Shown in pieces: positions 5,965 to 7,575 of a stretch of 7,575 bases of DNA; position 1 is the stretch's first letter, and every line of letters starts with the position of its first letter. Below the pieces are notes generated by a model, which saw only the letters and a list, made by a program, of their open reading frames with translations, was not told the origin of the DNA and did not search any database. Position numbers and translations under genes: made by a program. Origin of the DNA: Candidatus Woesearchaeota archaeon (GTDB lineage Archaea > Nanobdellota > Nanobdellia > Woesearchaeales > B54-G15); assembly GCA_003648985.1 (NCBI GenBank), contig QMQQ01000025.1, forward strand, positions 1-7,575, in the 5' to 3' direction.

Positions 5965-6366
5965 TAGCCGATCTAAATCGTATTCGTTTGCATTACTGCA
6001 TAAATTCTTTACACCTCTGCAAACAGGAAAAAGCGGGCATGATAAACATCCTTTCGGCCCGATTCTAGCCTTTGTTTCTCTTCTTTTTCTAAGGATAGAT
6101 TCTAAACTTTCTTTTAATATCAATCTTTTATAATCAAACAATCTATCAACATCTCTCCATAACCTTTGTTGATAAGTGTTATATCTATCCATTATACCAT
6201 ATTTTGATGTATTTTTTAAATGACTTACATGTTCTAAATAACTAGGACTATGCTGCTCTAAATAATTCTGAGTTCTGTCATTTATATAAATGTCAGTATA
6301 TTTTCCACTAGCTTTTCCTTTATAATTAGCCATGTTTCCAACACTTTTTCCACTGTACTTTCCCAT
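5956..6366 (-). CDS. Unknown basic protein with C-terminal four-cysteine motif
   Basis: A 136-residue protein I cannot assign. The N-terminus (1-23) is low-complexity and rich in Gly, Lys, Ser and Tyr (MGKYSGKSVGN, NYKGKASGKY). The middle (29-100) is helical and charged, with NDRTQNYLEQHS, YQQRLWRDVDRLF and a very basic ILRKRRETKARIG. The C-terminus carries C107, C110, C116 and C123 in GCLSCPLFPVCRGVKNLC, spacing C-x2-C-x5-C-x6-C, suited to a zinc or iron-sulfur site; the first three resemble Cas4- or SPASM-like cysteine spacing, but no other domain of those families is present. There is no signal or membrane segment. I chose the ATG at 6366 over a GTG at 6384, because the TATA-like box at 6390-6400 is 29 bases before the ATG but only about 11 before the GTG. 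It converges on gpmI with a 9-base overlap. A nucleic-acid-binding role is possible but unproven. Confidence 0.75.
   Translation of the reverse strand: MGKYSGKSVGNMANYKGKASGKYTDIYINDRTQNYLEQHSPSYLEHVSHLKNTSKYGIMDRYNTYQQRLWRDVDRLFDYKRLILKESLESILRKRRETKARIGPKGCLSCPLFPVCRGVKNLCSNANEYDLDRLLN
6071..6090 (+). terminator. Possible U-rich 3' end signal for the main operon
   Basis: A pyrimidine run (tttgtttctcttctttttct) lies about 107 bases after the gpmI stop on the plus strand, inside the opposing gene. It is the first long T-rich run available to end the four-gene transcript. It is equally the antisense of the Lys/Arg-rich ILRKRRETKA codons, so the signal may be incidental. Confidence 0.25.
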
Positions 6367-6389
6367 TTTCGGTAGGTTAGGCACTTAAG

Positions 6390-6400
6390 ATTTTAAATTT
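6390..6400 (-). promoter_or_regulatory. TATA-like box for the four-cysteine gene
   Basis: Read on the minus strand this is AAATTTAAAAT, centred 29 bases upstream of the A of ATG at 6366. The spacing predicts a leaderless mRNA and argues for ATG 6366 over GTG 6384. No Shine-Dalgarno precedes either codon. Confidence 0.45.
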
Positions 6401-6420
6401 TTCTCAAAATTAATCAAAAA

Positions 6421-6430
6421 TCTTTTAAAG
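6421..6430 (+). promoter_or_regulatory. TATA-like box for the deoxyhypusine synthase operon
   Basis: The sequence tcttttaaag is centred about 28 bases before the ATG at 6454, the expected archaeal spacing for transcription starting at the first codon. The leader between it and the ATG is A-rich and has no Shine-Dalgarno, consistent with a leaderless mRNA. Confidence 0.5.
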
Positions 6431-6453
6431 AAAAAGAATGAAAACCAAAACAA

Positions 6454-7407
6454 ATGAATAAAATCAAAGCACTCAAAGGAACTAGACTTGAAAAGCGAAT
6501 GGACGTTTGGGCTGGGATGAGCGTAACTGATTTAGTGAATGAACTTTCTGGCGCAGGCTATGCTGGAAAAAGGATGGCAGAGGCAGTCCAGGTTTACATG
6601 AAAATGCTTGATGACAAAGAATGCGTAAAATTCCTAAGCGCGGCTGGTGCATTGATCGCAGGGGGAATGAGAAATGTTTTCGTTAAGTTCTTTAATGCAA
6701 AAGCGGTTGATATATTTATAACAACAGGCGCTATTCTTACGCATGATTTAATAGAAGCTTTTGGTGAAAAACACTTTCAAGGAAGTGCTGCTGTTGATGA
6801 TAGAAAACTAGCCTCAGAGGGAATATTCAGAATGTACGATGTTTTCCTTCGAAAAGAAGGTTTTGCAAAACTTGAAACTGGCATAAGAGAATTGCTTCCT
6901 AAAATAGAACAACGCGAGCTAAGCCCAAGAGAATTTCTAAGACAGCTTGGCGCCCTAATCAAAGACAAAAATTCAATAATAAGGGCTTGTTATGAAAACA
7001 ACATCGATATATATTGTCCAAGTATTACAGATAGTATGCTTGGATTCCATCTATGGATGTGGAGCCAAAACCATAAGTTAAAGATAAATCCACAACTTGA
7101 TATTAAAGATTTTATGGATATTGTTTGGCAAAAAGGAAAAAGGTTTGGTTTACTCATCCTTGGTGGAGGAGTTCCAAAACACTTTGTTCCAGGAATGATG
7201 CAAGCCAGCGGAAATGCACTCGATTACATCATCCAAATAACAATGGATAGACCAGAGCACGGCGGCGTAAGTGGAATGCAAATAGTCGAAGCAAAAAGTT
7301 GGGGAAAGGCAACTCCGTCGGCTTTAACATGCGACTTGCGCTGTGACGTAACTCTTGCATTTCCAATTCTCGCAGCAGCAATATTAGATTACCTTAAACA
7401 AAAATGA
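6454..7407 (+). CDS. dys: Deoxyhypusine synthase
   Basis: Transfers the aminobutyl group of spermidine, using NAD, to a specific lysine of translation factor aIF5A, the first step towards hypusine. The 317 residues match the family throughout: VTDLVNELSGAGYAGKRM near 24-41, LSAAGALIAGGMRNVF (61-76) and the nucleotide-binding ITTGAILTHDLIEA (89-102), CPSITDSMLGFH at 188-199, LGGGVPKHF at 236-244 with the catalytic histidine H243, ITMDRPEHGGVSG at 262-274, and the active-site lysine K285 in SWGK. D193 aligns with human D238; the position of human spermidine-binding D243 appears to be F198, as far as alignment by eye allows. That may be normal for this archaeal subgroup. The short N-terminus lacks the human extension. 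The gene is divergent from the four-cysteine gene and overlaps the following tatD-like gene by ATGA. It implies that the cell has or imports spermidine. Confidence 0.95.
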   Translation: MNKIKALKGTRLEKRMDVWAGMSVTDLVNELSGAGYAGKRMAEAVQVYMKMLDDKECVKFLSAAGALIAGGMRNVFVKFFNAKAVDIFITTGAILTHDLIEAFGEKHFQGSAAVDDRKLASEGIFRMYDVFLRKEGFAKLETGIRELLPKIEQRELSPREFLRQLGALIKDKNSIIRACYENNIDIYCPSITDSMLGFHLWMWSQNHKLKINPQLDIKDFMDIVWQKGKRFGLLILGGGVPKHFVPGMMQASGNALDYIIQITMDRPEHGGVSGMQIVEAKSWGKATPSALTCDLRCDVTLAFPILAAAILDYLKQK

Positions 7408-7575
7408 ACCTTATCGATGTGCATGCCCATCTTGACCATGCTGAATTTTCAAACCAGCTTGAGCAACTAATTCCGAGGTGGAAAGAACTCGGCGTTAAAC
7501 ATATCATCACCAGTGGCGTGAATACAACAACAAACAGGAAAACCTTGGAACTGGCAAAGAGATTTGACATTGTTC
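7404..7575 (+). CDS. TatD-family metal-dependent hydrolase, N-terminal part
   Basis: The first 57 residues of a TatD-like amidohydrolase-fold enzyme, cut by the window end. The visible start MNLIDVHAHLDHAEF contains the H7-x-H9 metal-binding pair of the first strand, followed by a helix and GVKHIITSGVNTTTNRKTLELAKRFDIV, the typical second strand (II..GVN) with a helix carrying N....L.LA. Family members are metal-dependent nucleases (3'-5' DNase/RNase) or related hydrolases; which activity applies here cannot be told from this part. The start overlaps the deoxyhypusine synthase stop by ATGA, so the two are co-translated, with no clear Shine-Dalgarno. A functional link between the two is not obvious. 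Confidence 0.88.
   Translation, partial: MNLIDVHAHLDHAEFSNQLEQLIPRWKELGVKHIITSGVNTTTNRKTLELAKRFDIV

Noticed and set aside
5956..6366. Cas4 or radical-SAM SPASM assignment for the four-cysteine protein
   Set aside because: The cysteine spacing is only partly similar, and neither RecB nuclease motifs nor a CxxxCxxC radical-SAM motif is present.
6367..6384. GTG start giving six extra residues to the four-cysteine protein
   Set aside because: The TATA-like box would be only about 11 bases away, and no Shine-Dalgarno supports it; ATG at 6366 has 29-base spacing.

Overview
The window looks like chromosomal DNA from an archaeon, most likely a DPANN-type lineage (Woesearchaeota-like is my best guess). 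Four things point to an archaeon. It carries deoxyhypusine synthase, which is archaeal/eukaryotic in its usual role. TATA-like boxes lie 25-29 bases upstream of start codons, as expected for leaderless archaeal transcripts. One start has a GGTGATC Shine-Dalgarno. Finally, there is an exported protein with a six-cysteine thrombospondin-like module and a cytoplasmic 'GYS..QI...LL..GW' helical tail, an arrangement I associate with DPANN surface proteins. The DNA is AT-rich, genes are packed tightly, and TGA is an ordinary stop.

Left end (1-680): two minus-strand genes. The first is a small unknown gene cut by the window edge. The second is an Mth938-like (DUF498) protein. Each has its own TATA-like box, and a near-palindromic AT box at 635-647 could fire in both directions.

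Main operon (685-5964, plus strand): four genes joined by three consecutive 4-base overlaps (GTGA, ATGA, ATGA). They encode a large exported protein of unknown function, a membrane-anchored thrombospondin-like protein, enolase, and the cofactor-independent phosphoglycerate mutase GpmI. The last two catalyse consecutive glycolytic/gluconeogenic steps (3-phosphoglycerate to 2-phosphoglycerate to phosphoenolpyruvate). Their translational coupling to two envelope proteins is the most unusual layout here.

Right part (5956-7575): a minus-strand small protein with a C-terminal four-cysteine motif overlaps the 3' end of gpmI by 9 bases. It is divergent from a second operon containing deoxyhypusine synthase (hypusination of aIF5A) and, again through an ATGA overlap, the start of a TatD-family metal-dependent hydrolase that runs off the window.

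I found no tRNA, rRNA, CRISPR array or insertion sequence. The least explained items are the exported 548-residue protein, the four-cysteine protein, and a possible family relationship between that protein and the truncated gene at the left edge (shared NDR..NY motif).
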